Shown here piece by piece: positions 53,131-62,489 of a stretch of DNA of 64,000 nt. The stretch spans positions 124,001 through 188,000 of the forward strand of contig NZ_BONC01000006.1 of NCBI RefSeq assembly GCF_016862515.1, read 5' to 3'. The notes beneath the pieces were generated by a model. The model did no database searches. It saw nothing but the letters and a program-made list of their open reading frames with translations, and had not been told where the DNA came from. Position 1 is the first letter of the stretch. The number at the start of each line of letters is the position of its first letter. Source of the stretch: Asanoa iriomotensis (GTDB lineage: Bacteria; Actinomycetota; Actinomycetes; Mycobacteriales; Micromonosporaceae). The position numbers were made by a program, and so were the translations under genes.

Positions 53131-54447
53131 TCAGGCGACCGACGCGAGGCGGCGCGGTGCCGGCTCGGCGATTTCCTCGCGCTCGAGGATCTCGTGGCGC
53201 TCCGAGTTGTCGGTGCGCAGCGGCAGCGGGACCGCCTGCATGGGCGGCAGCGGCGTCGCGATCATCGCGCGGGCCAGCGAGGTGAACGCGTGCGCCGCGT
53301 TGACCGACACGAGCCCGACCAGCCGCTCGTCGCGGTGGTAGCCGACGACCACGCCGGAGCGGGCCTTGTCGCGCCGGTGCCGCTTCAGCTCACTGATCTT
53401 GACCTCGCCGTCGGGGACGAGCTCGCCGCAGACCTGGATGCGTAGGCCCCACTGCTCGGTCCAGAAGCGGGGGATGACCGTGACCGGGCCGGCCTCGCCG
53501 TCCTCGGCCAGCAGCGTGCGGGCGGCGCCCCGGCCCTGCTCCAGGGAGCTGATCCAGTGCTCCGCCTTGCGCGGCGTGGGCCCGTAGCGAAGGTTGGGCC
53601 AGCTCGCCACCGCGCCGCAGGCGACCACGTCCTCCAGCCCGATCACCCGCAGGCTCGGGTCGCAGGCCACGCCGTTGGACAGGTCGATGCCGGCGTTCTC
53701 CAGCCAGGAGGTGTCCGGCCGCCCACCGGTGGTCGCGACCACCACGTCACCGAACAGGTTCTCGCCGTCGTCGAGCTGCACCATCCAGCCGTTCTTGAAC
53801 CGGTTGGCCGACGCCACCCGGTGGCCGAGCCGGAAGTCGACGCCCTCGTCGCGCATCACGTCGGTGACGTGGCCGCCGATCTCCTCGCCGAGCGCCCGGG
53901 CCATCACCTGGTGCTTGGAGTCGATGACCACGCAGTCGCGGGCCATCGACCGCACGGCCGAGGCGACCTCGGCACCGGTGATGCCGCCACCGACGATGAT
54001 GACGCGCTCGGCGGTGCGCAGCGCGCGCCGCAACGACCAGGCGTGCTCGAGGTTGTGCAGCAGGTGCACGCCCGGGTCCGCGGCCCACTTCGGCATGCTG
54101 GGCGACGAACCGGTCGCGATGACCAGGCCGTCGTACGCGAAGGACTCGCCGGTGTCGGTCTCCACCCGGTGGTCGTCCGGGTCGATGTCCACCGCCGTCC
54201 GGCCGAGGTACCAGGTCAGGTCCTCGTCGTGGAACGGCATCCGCGTGTCCTGCGGGCGCTTGTGGCCGGTGAGGATGCCCTTGGAGCACGACGGACGGTC
54301 GTACGGGCCCTCCTTCTCGGCGCCGAGCATCGCGATCTCGCCCGGGAACCCCTGGCGCCGCAACTCTTCAGCCGCGGCGACGCCAGCGCGTCCCGTCCCG
54401 ACGATCAGAATCCGCCCGTAGTCCGCGCGCCTGAACCGCCGCGTCAT
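53131..54447 (-). CDS. FAD-dependent pyridine-nucleotide oxidoreductase
   Basis: 438 aa. N-terminal FAD fold (RILIVGTGRAGVAAAEEL), NAD(P) fold (RVIIVGGGITGAEVASAV) and the VVVATTGGRPDTSWL region, as in ferredoxin reductases and NirB-type enzymes. It overlaps the upstream membrane cytochrome-ferredoxin gene (ATGA), so it probably passes electrons to that ferredoxin domain. Confidence 0.88.
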   Translation of the reverse strand: MTRRFRRADYGRILIVGTGRAGVAAAEELRRQGFPGEIAMLGAEKEGPYDRPSCSKGILTGHKRPQDTRMPFHDEDLTWYLGRTAVDIDPDDHRVETDTGESFAYDGLVIATGSSPSMPKWAADPGVHLLHNLEHAWSLRRALRTAERVIIVGGGITGAEVASAVRSMARDCVVIDSKHQVMARALGEEIGGHVTDVMRDEGVDFRLGHRVASANRFKNGWMVQLDDGENLFGDVVVATTGGRPDTSWLENAGIDLSNGVACDPSLRVIGLEDVVACGAVASWPNLRYGPTPRKAEHWISSLEQGRGAARTLLAEDGEAGPVTVIPRFWTEQWGLRIQVCGELVPDGEVKISELKRHRRDKARSGVVVGYHRDERLVGLVSVNAAHAFTSLARAMIATPLPPMQAVPLPLRTDNSERHEILEREEIAEPAPRRLASVA

Positions 54448-55337
54448 CGGTCTCCCCTGCTGCGTCGACGTGGACCGGCGCCCGAGCCCGCCGGAATCCG
54501 TGTGGGGCCGGTCAACGGCTGCTCGGCCGGCTCAGTGTTCTTCTGGGTAACCACCGTGGTCGCGGTCCGGTTGAGCTGGATCGCCCGCGCCGGACACACC
54601 TCCACGGCTCTGATCACGTCATTGGCCAGGTTGGGCGGCACCGTCGCCTTGTACGCCAGACGGCCGTCACCCCGAAGGGCGAACACCTTGGGTGCCTCCT
54701 GCTCGCAGAACCCGAACCGCGCACACCGGTTGCCGTCGACGTTGACCAGCAGCTCGTCGCCGATGCCGGCGGCACCGTTGCGCCGGTCGGTGACCTCCTG
54801 GCGCCAGTTGAGCCACCAGGGCGTCGTGGTCAGCCACAGCAGCACGGTGATGACGAAGGAGCCGAGGACGGCACCCCAGCGGATGCCGGCGGCCATGTCG
54901 GAGCCGGACATCAGCACGTGGCCCACCAGCAGCATGTATGCGACGTAGTTGAACGCGTGGAACGCGCGCCACCGCGTGTAGCCGATCTTCTTCTGGATCA
55001 GCACCGACAGCGTGCAGGCGACGAAGAGCTCCATCGAGATCACGCCGACACCGATGCCGATCGGGTCGTACGGGTTGGTGAACGGCACCAGCACGTCGAT
55101 CAGCTTGACCGTGCCCATCGGGCCGGCGAGCTGCGTGAAGCCGTGCACCACGCCGAGCAGGACGCCGACCAGCGCGATCGTCTGGTGGATCCCGTAGACC
55201 GTCGCGTGCTTGATCCGGCTCTGCGCCCAGCCGTTGCGGAGCATGAGACCCCAGAGGACCGCCAGCCACAGGAGGAAGAGCGACACGAAGCCGACCGTGG
55301 CCGCGACGATGTGCACGCTGTCCTGCGCATTGCGCAC
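54444..55337 (-). CDS. Ferric reductase-like membrane protein fused to a 3-Cys ferredoxin
   Basis: 297 aa from the GTG at 55337, with GGAGGAA upstream. Six membrane helices contain paired histidines (GIHQTIALVG, VVHGFTQLA, AFHAFNYVAY, LLVGHVLM) likely to hold two hemes. After them comes a ferredoxin domain with CARFGFCEQEAPKVFAL and EVCPARAIQL. Three cysteines are visible, pointing to a 3Fe-4S cluster. With the FAD reductase it would form an electron path through the membrane. Confidence 0.82.
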   Translation of the reverse strand: MRNAQDSVHIVAATVGFVSLFLLWLAVLWGLMLRNGWAQSRIKHATVYGIHQTIALVGVLLGVVHGFTQLAGPMGTVKLIDVLVPFTNPYDPIGIGVGVISMELFVACTLSVLIQKKIGYTRWRAFHAFNYVAYMLLVGHVLMSGSDMAAGIRWGAVLGSFVITVLLWLTTTPWWLNWRQEVTDRRNGAAGIGDELLVNVDGNRCARFGFCEQEAPKVFALRGDGRLAYKATVPPNLANDVIRAVEVCPARAIQLNRTATTVVTQKNTEPAEQPLTGPTRIPAGSGAGPRRRSRGDR

Positions 55338-55606
55338 GGTGCTTCCTCCGATGTTCGTGGTGGGAAGTGGGGACAACGCAAGTATGGTGCGGAGCGTCGA
55401 ATTGTCAATCTGGTGAGGTCGCGCGTTTCGGGGATAGTTTTCTGTGGCCAACACGCTGCGGAACGACTGACGGACAGTCGGTCGACGAACTATAAATTTC
55501 GTTTAGGCGCGGCCTAGGGCTTCCTTCACTTAAGCCTTCTCTAATTGACAGGTGTTTATCGTCTTCCCTCGGATCGGGTGCGGCTTCGGCCGCCGACGTC
55601 GAGGGA

Positions 55607-56545
55607 GTGAAGGTGGAAGTCCGGCAGCTGGTCGGGTTGGGTGCGCGAGCGGTCGCGCTCGCGTCGTTGGTAGCGCTGTTCCCGGCGACCGCCGCGCTGG
55701 CGATCGACCGGCGGGAGGCGCCGGCGGCGATGAGCCACCCGGGCCACGTCGCGGGCATGAGCCACAGCGCGCACATGGCGGCTATGGCACAGACCACATG
55801 GGACCTCAACCACGCCAGGCACATGGCCGCGATGACCGCCCTGCAGGACCAGAGCAAGCTGGTCTACCTCGCGCCCTCGCCGGGACCGGACAAGGAGAAG
55901 CTGCCCGTCCCGGTGCCGCCGAACGTCGCGGTCGCCGAGAACGGGAAGTACGGCCCGATCGGCCCGTCCGATGTCGACCTGGTGGTCAAGGTGCGCCTCG
56001 CCGGCCTGTGGGAGCAGCCCGCCGGCGAGATGGCGGTGAAGAAAGGCAAGAACCCGCGGGTCAAGGAAATCGGCCGGATGATCGCCGACCAGCACGCGGT
56101 GCTCGACCAACTCGACGTGCGGGCCGCCCAGCGCCTCGGCATCCAGATCCCCGACGAGCCCAACGCCGACCAGCAGTTCTGGTTGAAGGAAATGGAAGAC
56201 GCCGAAGGCGACGAGTTCGACCAGATCTTCGTCGACCGGTTGCGGGTGGCGCACGGCAAGGTCTATTCCGCGATCGCCTTCGTACGCGCAGGCACCCGCA
56301 ACGACCTGGTCCGCGAGCTCGCACAGCAGTCCAACCAGTTCGTCAGCACCCACCTGACGCTCCTGGAGAGCACCAACCTCGTGGACTGGCAGCACATCCC
56401 GCTTCCCCCCGAGCCGGCGGGCGGGCCCCTTCCCGCCGCCGGCTACATCAAGAGCGGCGTCAGCCCCACAGTCATCTGGCTGGTGCTCGGTCTGGCGCTG
56501 GTCGCCGGCACCATCACCACGCTTCGCGTAGTCCGTCCCCGATAA
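55607..56545 (+). CDS. Secreted DUF4142 protein with C-terminal membrane helix
   Basis: 312 aa from the GTG at 55607. Signal peptide (to ~32), a His/Met-rich stretch (MSHPGHVAGMSHSAHMAAM) at ~42-61, a ferritin-like helical DUF4142 domain (~120-265: LAGLWEQPAGEMA; IGRMIADQHAVLDQL) and a C-terminal helix (290-308). The His/Met stretch suggests copper or iron binding. Divergent from the redox pair; the 269 bp between them hold no gene, only a TTGACA at 55544-55549. Confidence 0.78.
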   Translation: MKVEVRQLVGLGARAVALASLVALFPATAALAIDRREAPAAMSHPGHVAGMSHSAHMAAMAQTTWDLNHARHMAAMTALQDQSKLVYLAPSPGPDKEKLPVPVPPNVAVAENGKYGPIGPSDVDLVVKVRLAGLWEQPAGEMAVKKGKNPRVKEIGRMIADQHAVLDQLDVRAAQRLGIQIPDEPNADQQFWLKEMEDAEGDEFDQIFVDRLRVAHGKVYSAIAFVRAGTRNDLVRELAQQSNQFVSTHLTLLESTNLVDWQHIPLPPEPAGGPLPAAGYIKSGVSPTVIWLVLGLALVAGTITTLRVVRPR

Positions 56546-56595
56546 CACACGAACAAACAACCGCAACGGTGTGTCCACATGGAAGGTGACACGGA

Positions 56596-57678
56596 ATGAC
56601 CAGAACAAGGCAGGCCCCGCGCAAGAACCGGCGGTACATCGCCGTGTTCGCGACGCTGGCGGTGTTCGCCGGCCTCGTGGCCGTCACCCAGGTGTCGCTC
56701 GCGGGCAGCTGGCGAGGCCGCAACAGCGGCAACAACCTGCCGGTGTGTCCGCCGTCGGCCGCCGCGCCCGCCTCGCACGACCACAGCAACGAGCAGGACC
56801 CGGGCGCGACCCCGCCGGCCGGCGCCCCGGCCGGTGAGGTGGCCGGTGCCGCCGGCGACGGCACGTCAGGCGCGGCGGCCGACGCTTCGGCCCCGGCGGC
56901 GGACGCTTCCGCACCGGCGGCGGCGGCCACGACGCCTGCGGCACAGGCACAGCGCCAGCAGAACAACGACCGGCAGCGGTGCCGCCCGGCCAGCACGCCG
57001 ACCAGCTCCACCGGCGGCTCCAACGGCGGTTCGAACGGTGGCTCCACCGGCGGCAGCACGCCGAGCACCGGCACCAGCGGCGGCGCGAGCGGTGGCGCGA
57101 CCACCAGCCCCACCACGCCGGCCGCACCGCCGCCGCTGCCCGAGACCCTCGGCAACACCTGTGAGGGCACCGCGCTGCAGCAGCACGACGGCTTCCAGGC
57201 CGGTCCCCGCTGCGTGGCCACCGAGTTCGGTGAGGTCGGCGCCGTCGAGGACAACCCGACCCTGCTGATCAGCCGGGCGCCCGCCTCGGTCCGGGTCAAC
57301 CGGCCGTTCGACATCCAGGTCAGCACCCGCAACCTCGTCCGTGACCGGTTCCTGCCGGCCGCCGCGGGTGGTTACTACAAGGAGAGCTCGCGGCTGACCG
57401 AGGAAGGCCTGCAGCGTGGCCACTTCCACGTCGCCTGCCGCCTGCTCAGCGGTCGTCAGGCGCAGGACCCGGCGCCGGTGCCGGCCTTCTTCAAGGCGGT
57501 CGAGGACGGCGGCGGCGGCGCCAACCCCGACACCGTGACCGTGACCGTGCCGGGTTTGGCTGCGGCCGGTGTGGCGCAGTGCGCCGCGTGGGCCGGTGAC
57601 GGTTCGCACCGCATCCCGATGATGGTGCGGGCCAACCAGATCCCCGCGTTCGACTCGGTTCGGGTCGTCGTCCGCTAG
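56596..57678 (+). CDS. Secreted low-complexity protein, unknown
   Basis: 360 aa. One N-terminal helix (16-36), ~130 residues of Ala/Pro/Gly/Ser/Thr-rich repeats (APAADASAPAA; STGGSNGGSNGG), then a folded C-terminal domain of ~190 residues with four cysteines (CEGTALQQHDGFQAGPRC; HFHVACRLL; VAQCAAW). It follows the DUF4142 gene by 50 bp and may form an extracellular complex with it. Family not recognised. Confidence 0.7.
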   Translation: MTRTRQAPRKNRRYIAVFATLAVFAGLVAVTQVSLAGSWRGRNSGNNLPVCPPSAAAPASHDHSNEQDPGATPPAGAPAGEVAGAAGDGTSGAAADASAPAADASAPAAAATTPAAQAQRQQNNDRQRCRPASTPTSSTGGSNGGSNGGSTGGSTPSTGTSGGASGGATTSPTTPAAPPPLPETLGNTCEGTALQQHDGFQAGPRCVATEFGEVGAVEDNPTLLISRAPASVRVNRPFDIQVSTRNLVRDRFLPAAAGGYYKESSRLTEEGLQRGHFHVACRLLSGRQAQDPAPVPAFFKAVEDGGGGANPDTVTVTVPGLAAAGVAQCAAWAGDGSHRIPMMVRANQIPAFDSVRVVVR

Positions 57679-57705
57679 TCACGACAGAGCTACACCGCTG
57701 CGGCA

Positions 57706-57735
57706 GGGCCGGGCACCGGAAACGGTGTCCGGCCC
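57706..57735. terminator. Hairpin terminator with GAAA loop
   Basis: A 13-bp stem with one mismatch (GGGCCGGGCACCG / CGGTGTCCGGCCC) closes on GAAA, between the convergent secreted-protein and glutamine synthetase-like genes. No T-run, as in many actinomycete terminators. Confidence 0.75.
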
Positions 57736-57754
57736 CCGCGCGTGCGGTGGCCGC

Positions 57755-59107
57755 TCAGTAGCGCCAGCGGGTCGCGGCGACGACCGTCTCGTCGTCGACG
57801 TTCTCGAACAGCACGATCTCACCGCGCCGGACCGTGGCCACCGTGTCGACCAGCGCCGGCCCGAGCGCTTCGGCCAGCACCTCGTCGGCCTCGAACGCCG
57901 CCACCGCCTGGGCGAGCGAGGTCGGCAGCCGTTCGATGCCCCGCGCCGCGCGCTCCTCGGCGGTCAGCGTCGACGGGTCGACCGGCACCGGCTCGGGCAG
58001 CAGGGCGCCGTCCACGACGCCGGCTCGGCCAGCCGCCAGCAGGCCGGCGAGCAGCAGATAGGGATTGGCGGCCGCGTCGACGCACTTCACCTCGAGGTTG
58101 GCCGCCGGCCCGGTGATCATCCGCAGCGCCGCCTCGCGGTTCTCGACACCCCAGCACGCGTACGCGCCGGCCCAGAGCGACGGCAGCAGGCGCAGGTAGG
58201 ACGCCACGGACGGGGCACCGAGCGCGAGCAGGGCCGGCAGCCGGCTCAGGATCCCGGCGACGAACGCCTCGCCGTCGCGGTCGAGACCGACCCGCCCGCC
58301 GCCGCCGGACATCAGGCTCACGCCGTCGCGCAGCACGCTGAGATGCACGTGCCGCCCGTTGCCGACGGCGCCCGCGACCACCTTCGGCGCGAACGTCGGT
58401 CGCAGGCCGTGCGCGGCGCTGACCCCACGGATCGTCTCCTGCACCAGGACGACCGTGTCCGCGGCGCCCACCGGGTCGTCCGGCGCGATCGCGACCTCGA
58501 ACTGGCCGTGCGCGTACTCGGGATGGATCTGTTCGATCGCCACCCCTTGCGCGGCCAGCGCCGTGAGCACGTCGCGCAGATAGGGCGCGAGCTCGACGAG
58601 CCGGATCATGCCGTACGCGGGCCCGGTGGTCGCCGGGACGAACGCGTCGCCGGTGCCGCGCGAGACGCACCACTCGACCTCGAACCCGCACCGCACCTCG
58701 AGCCCGGCCAGCCGGCCCACCTCCCGCTGGAGCAGCCACCGGCCGTCCAGCGGGTGCGGCTCACCCGCCTGGTCGAAGCGTTCCGCGGGCGCCCACGCCC
58801 ACCCGGGCGACGCGGCCAGCGGCACGAGCCGCCCCAGGTCGGGGTGCAGCCGCAGGTCACCCACCGGGCCGCCGGCGAACTGGCCGAGCACCGAACCGTC
58901 GTCGACCAGGAACGTGTCGAACACCGGTGCGGCGCCCGCGCCCCAGGCGGCCGCGTGCGGCAACCGCGCCAGCGGCACCGCCTTGACCCGCGTCACCCCG
59001 GTGGTGTCGACCCAGGTCAGTGCGACGCCGTCGATGCCGTCGGCGGCGAGCCGGTCGGCGGCGGCGCGCGCCTCGTCGGCCCGGCGATCCCGGTCGCTGG
59101 CGTCCAC
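57755..59107 (-). CDS. Glutamine synthetase-family ligase (FluG C-terminal-like)
   Basis: 450 aa with the GS catalytic fold: CGFEVEWCV (metal Glu), EQIHPEYAHGQFEVAIAPDD, VGNGRHVHLSV, NREAALRMI and NLEVKCVDAAANPYLLLAG. Probably a gamma-glutamyl-amine/amide ligase rather than GlnA, since the adenylylation loop is absent. Its divergent neighbour encodes an amidohydrolase 17 bp away. Confidence 0.87.
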   Translation of the reverse strand: MDASDRDRRADEARAAADRLAADGIDGVALTWVDTTGVTRVKAVPLARLPHAAAWGAGAAPVFDTFLVDDGSVLGQFAGGPVGDLRLHPDLGRLVPLAASPGWAWAPAERFDQAGEPHPLDGRWLLQREVGRLAGLEVRCGFEVEWCVSRGTGDAFVPATTGPAYGMIRLVELAPYLRDVLTALAAQGVAIEQIHPEYAHGQFEVAIAPDDPVGAADTVVLVQETIRGVSAAHGLRPTFAPKVVAGAVGNGRHVHLSVLRDGVSLMSGGGGRVGLDRDGEAFVAGILSRLPALLALGAPSVASYLRLLPSLWAGAYACWGVENREAALRMITGPAANLEVKCVDAAANPYLLLAGLLAAGRAGVVDGALLPEPVPVDPSTLTAEERAARGIERLPTSLAQAVAAFEADEVLAEALGPALVDTVATVRRGEIVLFENVDDETVVAATRWRY

Positions 59108-59124
59108 GGACCTAGGTTAGGACG

Positions 59125-60168
59125 ATGGAGCTGCTGGTGGACCATCATTGCCACGGCGTCGTCCGCCGGGATCTCGACCGCGCGGCGTTCGAGGCGCGGC
59201 TCACCGAGGCGGACCGGCCCGCCCCGGGCACGACCCTGTTCGACTCGGCGCTCGGCGACGCGCTGCGCGCGCACTGCTTCCCGCTGCTCGACCTGGCGCC
59301 CACCGCGCTGCCGGACGCCTACCTGGAGCGGCGGCTGGCGCTGGGCTCCGCCGCGGTCACCCGGCTGATGCTGCACGCGGCCGGGCTCGCCGCGGTGCTG
59401 GTCGACACGGGCTACGCGCCCGAGCCGCTCACGTCGCCGGCCGAGCTCGGCGAGGCGGCGGGTGCCCGGGCGCACGAGGTGGTCCGGCTGGAGACCCTGG
59501 CCGAGGACCTGGCCGGCGGGGTGTCGGCCGGCGGGTTCGCCGCCGCGGTCCGCTCCGCCCTGGCGGCGGCCGCGGCCCGCCCGACGACGGTGGCGTTCAA
59601 GTCGGTCGCCGCCTACCGGGTCGGCCTGGCCCTCGGCGACGAACGCCCGTCGGACCTCGCGGTGGCCACGGCCGCGGGTCGGTGGCTGGCCGGCGGAGGC
59701 GGCCGGATCGCCGACGAGATCCTGCACCGGTTCCTGGCTTTCGCCGCGCTGGACATCGCGCTGCCGCTGCAGTTCCACACCGGACTCGGCGACCGGGACG
59801 TCGACCTGAGCACCTGCGACCCGCTGCTGCTGGCACCGTGGCTGCGGTCCGCCGAGCCGACCGGGGTGCCGATCCTGCTGCTGCACTGCTACCCGTTCCA
59901 CCGGCACGCCGCGTACCTGGCGCAGGTCTTCCCTTCGGTTCACATGGACCTGGGGCTGGCGACCCACAACGTCGGCGCGCGAGCGGGCGCGGTGCTCGCG
60001 GAGGCGCTCGAGCTCTGCCCGTACGGCAAGTTCCTCTACTCCTCGGACGGCTTCGCCCTGCCGGAGCTGCACTACCTCGGCGCGGCCCTGTTCCGCGCGG
60101 CCGCCGGTCCGGAGCTGGCCGCCCGGACCACGGACAACGCCTACCGGGTCTACGCGTCGATGGACTGA
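59125..60168 (+). CDS. Amidohydrolase (FluG N-terminal-like)
   Basis: 347 aa TIM-barrel metal hydrolase: VDHHCHGV near the start, FKSVAAYRVGL, LPLQFHTGLGD, LLLHCYPFHRHAAYLA and KFLYSSDGFALPEL. In FluG/nodulin-like eukaryotic proteins this domain is fused in front of a glutamine synthetase domain; here the two are separate divergent genes. It likely hydrolyses a gamma-glutamyl or related amide. Confidence 0.85.
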   Translation: MELLVDHHCHGVVRRDLDRAAFEARLTEADRPAPGTTLFDSALGDALRAHCFPLLDLAPTALPDAYLERRLALGSAAVTRLMLHAAGLAAVLVDTGYAPEPLTSPAELGEAAGARAHEVVRLETLAEDLAGGVSAGGFAAAVRSALAAAAARPTTVAFKSVAAYRVGLALGDERPSDLAVATAAGRWLAGGGGRIADEILHRFLAFAALDIALPLQFHTGLGDRDVDLSTCDPLLLAPWLRSAEPTGVPILLLHCYPFHRHAAYLAQVFPSVHMDLGLATHNVGARAGAVLAEALELCPYGKFLYSSDGFALPELHYLGAALFRAAAGPELAARTTDNAYRVYASMD

Positions 60169-60174
60169 CGTCGG

Positions 60175-60612
60175 TCACCGGGGCTTCCGCCGCAGGACGG
60201 CCGTGGCGACCAGGCCGCAGATCAGGCCGACCACGAGTCCGGTGAGCAGGCTGCTGGTGGTCGTGGCGACCCGGAGCACCACGTCCTCCGCGCCACCGAG
60301 CCGGCCCGCGAGGTTGCCGCCCAGCTCCGGTGGCCGGTCGCCGAACGCCGTCGACCAGAAGAGGTTGTGCACCACCGCGAGCCCGACGCCGTAGAGGCCC
60401 CCGACAGCCAGCAGCGTCACGACGGGTGCCGCGATGCGGCGCCACACCGCCACGGCCACCCAGGCCGCCGGCGGCAGGAACACCAGCAGACCCTGGACGG
60501 GCCCCGGGACGGACACTCCCGCGTCGTGGAGGAACACCCGCGGCATCGCGAGCGCCGCCAGGGCGACCACCTGCCAGAGCGGCAGGCCCAATCCGTACCC
60601 CTTGTCATTCAT
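60175..60612 (-). CDS. Four-helix membrane protein, unknown
   Basis: 145 aa from the ATG at 60612 (MNDKGYGLGLPLWQVVALAAL). Four membrane segments, ending in RRKPR. Upstream reading to 60714 has no ribosome binding site. Divergent from the second sensor kinase, 108 bp apart. Confidence 0.65.
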   Translation of the reverse strand: MNDKGYGLGLPLWQVVALAALAMPRVFLHDAGVSVPGPVQGLLVFLPPAAWVAVAVWRRIAAPVVTLLAVGGLYGVGLAVVHNLFWSTAFGDRPPELGGNLAGRLGGAEDVVLRVATTTSSLLTGLVVGLICGLVATAVLRRKPR

Positions 60613-60720
60613 GGATCCGACCGTATGAGCGCCGGCCGCCGGCCCCATCCGCCGAGGAGCGACAGCGCCGACGCTTCCGGGCGTACGTGGGAGTCGCGCC
60701 GGCATGCCTACCATCAGCGC

Positions 60721-61842
60721 ATGACCCGGAGGATCGACGCCGCCCTGTTCGTCGGCGTCACCGCGGTGCTGTCGGTGGTCGTCTCGGCGAACCAGGCCGG
60801 CTCACGGTCCCCGGACCTCCTCGCCTACCTGTGGGCGGTCGGCCTGGGCGCGTTGATGCTGGTCCGGCGGTCGATGCCGCGGGTGGTCCTGGTGCTGACC
60901 GCGCTCGGTTTCTTCACCTACTACATCGCGGGCTATCCGGCCATCGGGGTGGCGTTGCCCATCTCGGCCGCCCTGTTCTCGGCCACCGAGGCCGGCTACC
61001 TGCGCGCGTCCGCCTTGACCGGCGCGGTCGTCCTGGCCGCGTCGACCGCGTTCCGGCTCGCGTCGGGGCAGTCGGCGTCGTTCGTCCTCGGCTACGAGCT
61101 GCTGGGTCACGCCGCGTTGATCGCCGCCGTCATCGCCCTCGGTTACAGCGTCCGCGCCCGCCGCGACCTCCAGCGCCGGACCGACCAGGTGGTGCGGCTC
61201 GTCACCCGCCAGACCGCCATGGACACCGCGGCGGACGCACGCGAGCACCAGCTCAGGTTGGCCCGCGAGCTGCACGACTCCATGGGGCACTCGTTGTCCG
61301 TGGCGTCCTTGTTCGCTGACGTCGCGCGGGAGGCCGACGCCGCCGACCGGCGGGCCGACGCGCTCGACCGGGTCAAGTCCGGGGTGTCCGAGGCCATGGC
61401 GCAGCTGCGGTCGACCGTCGCGGTGCTGCGGTCCGCCGGTGACGACCCGCTGGTCAACCCGACCTTCCACGACCTGCGCAGGCTGCTCGACGGTGCCGCC
61501 TCGGCCGGCTACGAGGTGACCCTGACCGTCGACGACGAGGTGAACGCGAGCCCCGACGTGCAGGCCTGCGTCTACCGCATCATCCAGGAGTCGGTCACGA
61601 ACACCATGCGCCACTCGACCGCCACCCGGATCGACGCGACCATCGACTGCAGAGAGGAGCTGGTGCTGGTGACCGTCCACGACAACGGCGGCGGCGGCGC
61701 GCGCGTGCCCCGCTTCGCGCCGGGCCACGGTGTGCGCGGCATGCGGGAACGCGTGACCGCCCTCGGAGGCTCCTTCGACGTGCACGCCGGGCCCGGTGGC
61801 TGGCGGGTCCGGGCCACCCTTCCCGCGGCGGCGCAGCAGTGA
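60721..61842 (+). CDS. Sensor histidine kinase (NarL/DesK type), second pair
   Basis: 373 aa from the ATG at 60721. Five to six membrane helices, HisKA_3 with LARELHDSMGHSLSVASLF, and HATPase (IIQESVTNTMRHSTATR; GHGVRGMRERVTALGG). Overlaps the regulator by ATG-A type coupling. Confidence 0.92.
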   Translation: MTRRIDAALFVGVTAVLSVVVSANQAGSRSPDLLAYLWAVGLGALMLVRRSMPRVVLVLTALGFFTYYIAGYPAIGVALPISAALFSATEAGYLRASALTGAVVLAASTAFRLASGQSASFVLGYELLGHAALIAAVIALGYSVRARRDLQRRTDQVVRLVTRQTAMDTAADAREHQLRLARELHDSMGHSLSVASLFADVAREADAADRRADALDRVKSGVSEAMAQLRSTVAVLRSAGDDPLVNPTFHDLRRLLDGAASAGYEVTLTVDDEVNASPDVQACVYRIIQESVTNTMRHSTATRIDATIDCREELVLVTVHDNGGGGARVPRFAPGHGVRGMRERVTALGGSFDVHAGPGGWRVRATLPAAAQQ

Positions 61843-62489
61843 TCCGCCTGCTCATCGTCGACGACCAGGAGCTGGTCCGCGCCGGGCTGCGGGCGCTCGT
61901 CGAGAACACCGACGACATCACCGTCGCGGGCGAGGCCGCCAACGGCCGGGAAGCCCTGGCCCGGGGACGCGCGCTGCGGCCCGACCTGTTCCTCATGGAC
62001 CTGAAGATGCCGGTCATGGACGGGATCGCCGCGACGGCCGCGATCCGGGCCGACCCGATCCTGCGCGACACGCCTGTGCTCGTCCTCACCACGTTCGACG
62101 ACGAGGACGACGTCCTGGACGCCGTCCGGGCGGGCGCCACCGGCTATCTCCTCAAGGACATGGCCGCCGACGCCCTCCGCGCGGCGGTGCGCACGGCCGC
62201 CGCCGGCGAGTCTCCGGTGACGCCGTCGGTGGCCCGGCAGATGATGGCCCAGCTCGCCCGCACACCGTCACGCCGGGCCCGCGACCAGGCGCTCGCCGGG
62301 CTCACCGAACGTGAGCGGGAGATCCTCGCGCACGTGGGCCGTGGCCTCTCCAACGAGGAGATCGGCCGCGCCCTGTTCCTGAGCCCGGACACCGCGCGCA
62401 CCTATGTCAGCCGGCTGCTGACCAAACTGGCGGCGCGGGACCGGGCCCAACTCGTCGTGCTAGCTCACCGGGCCGGCCTGGTGGACTGA
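61839..62489 (+). CDS. NarL-family response regulator, second pair
   Basis: 216 aa. DDQELVRAGL, Asp in FLMDLKMPVMDGI, and LuxR HTH (LTEREREILAHVGRGLSNEEIGRALFLSPDTARTYVSRLL). Targets are probably the flanking membrane-protein genes, one of which overlaps its 3' end. Confidence 0.94.
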   Translation: MIRLLIVDDQELVRAGLRALVENTDDITVAGEAANGREALARGRALRPDLFLMDLKMPVMDGIAATAAIRADPILRDTPVLVLTTFDDEDDVLDAVRAGATGYLLKDMAADALRAAVRTAAAGESPVTPSVARQMMAQLARTPSRRARDQALAGLTEREREILAHVGRGLSNEEIGRALFLSPDTARTYVSRLLTKLAARDRAQLVVLAHRAGLVD

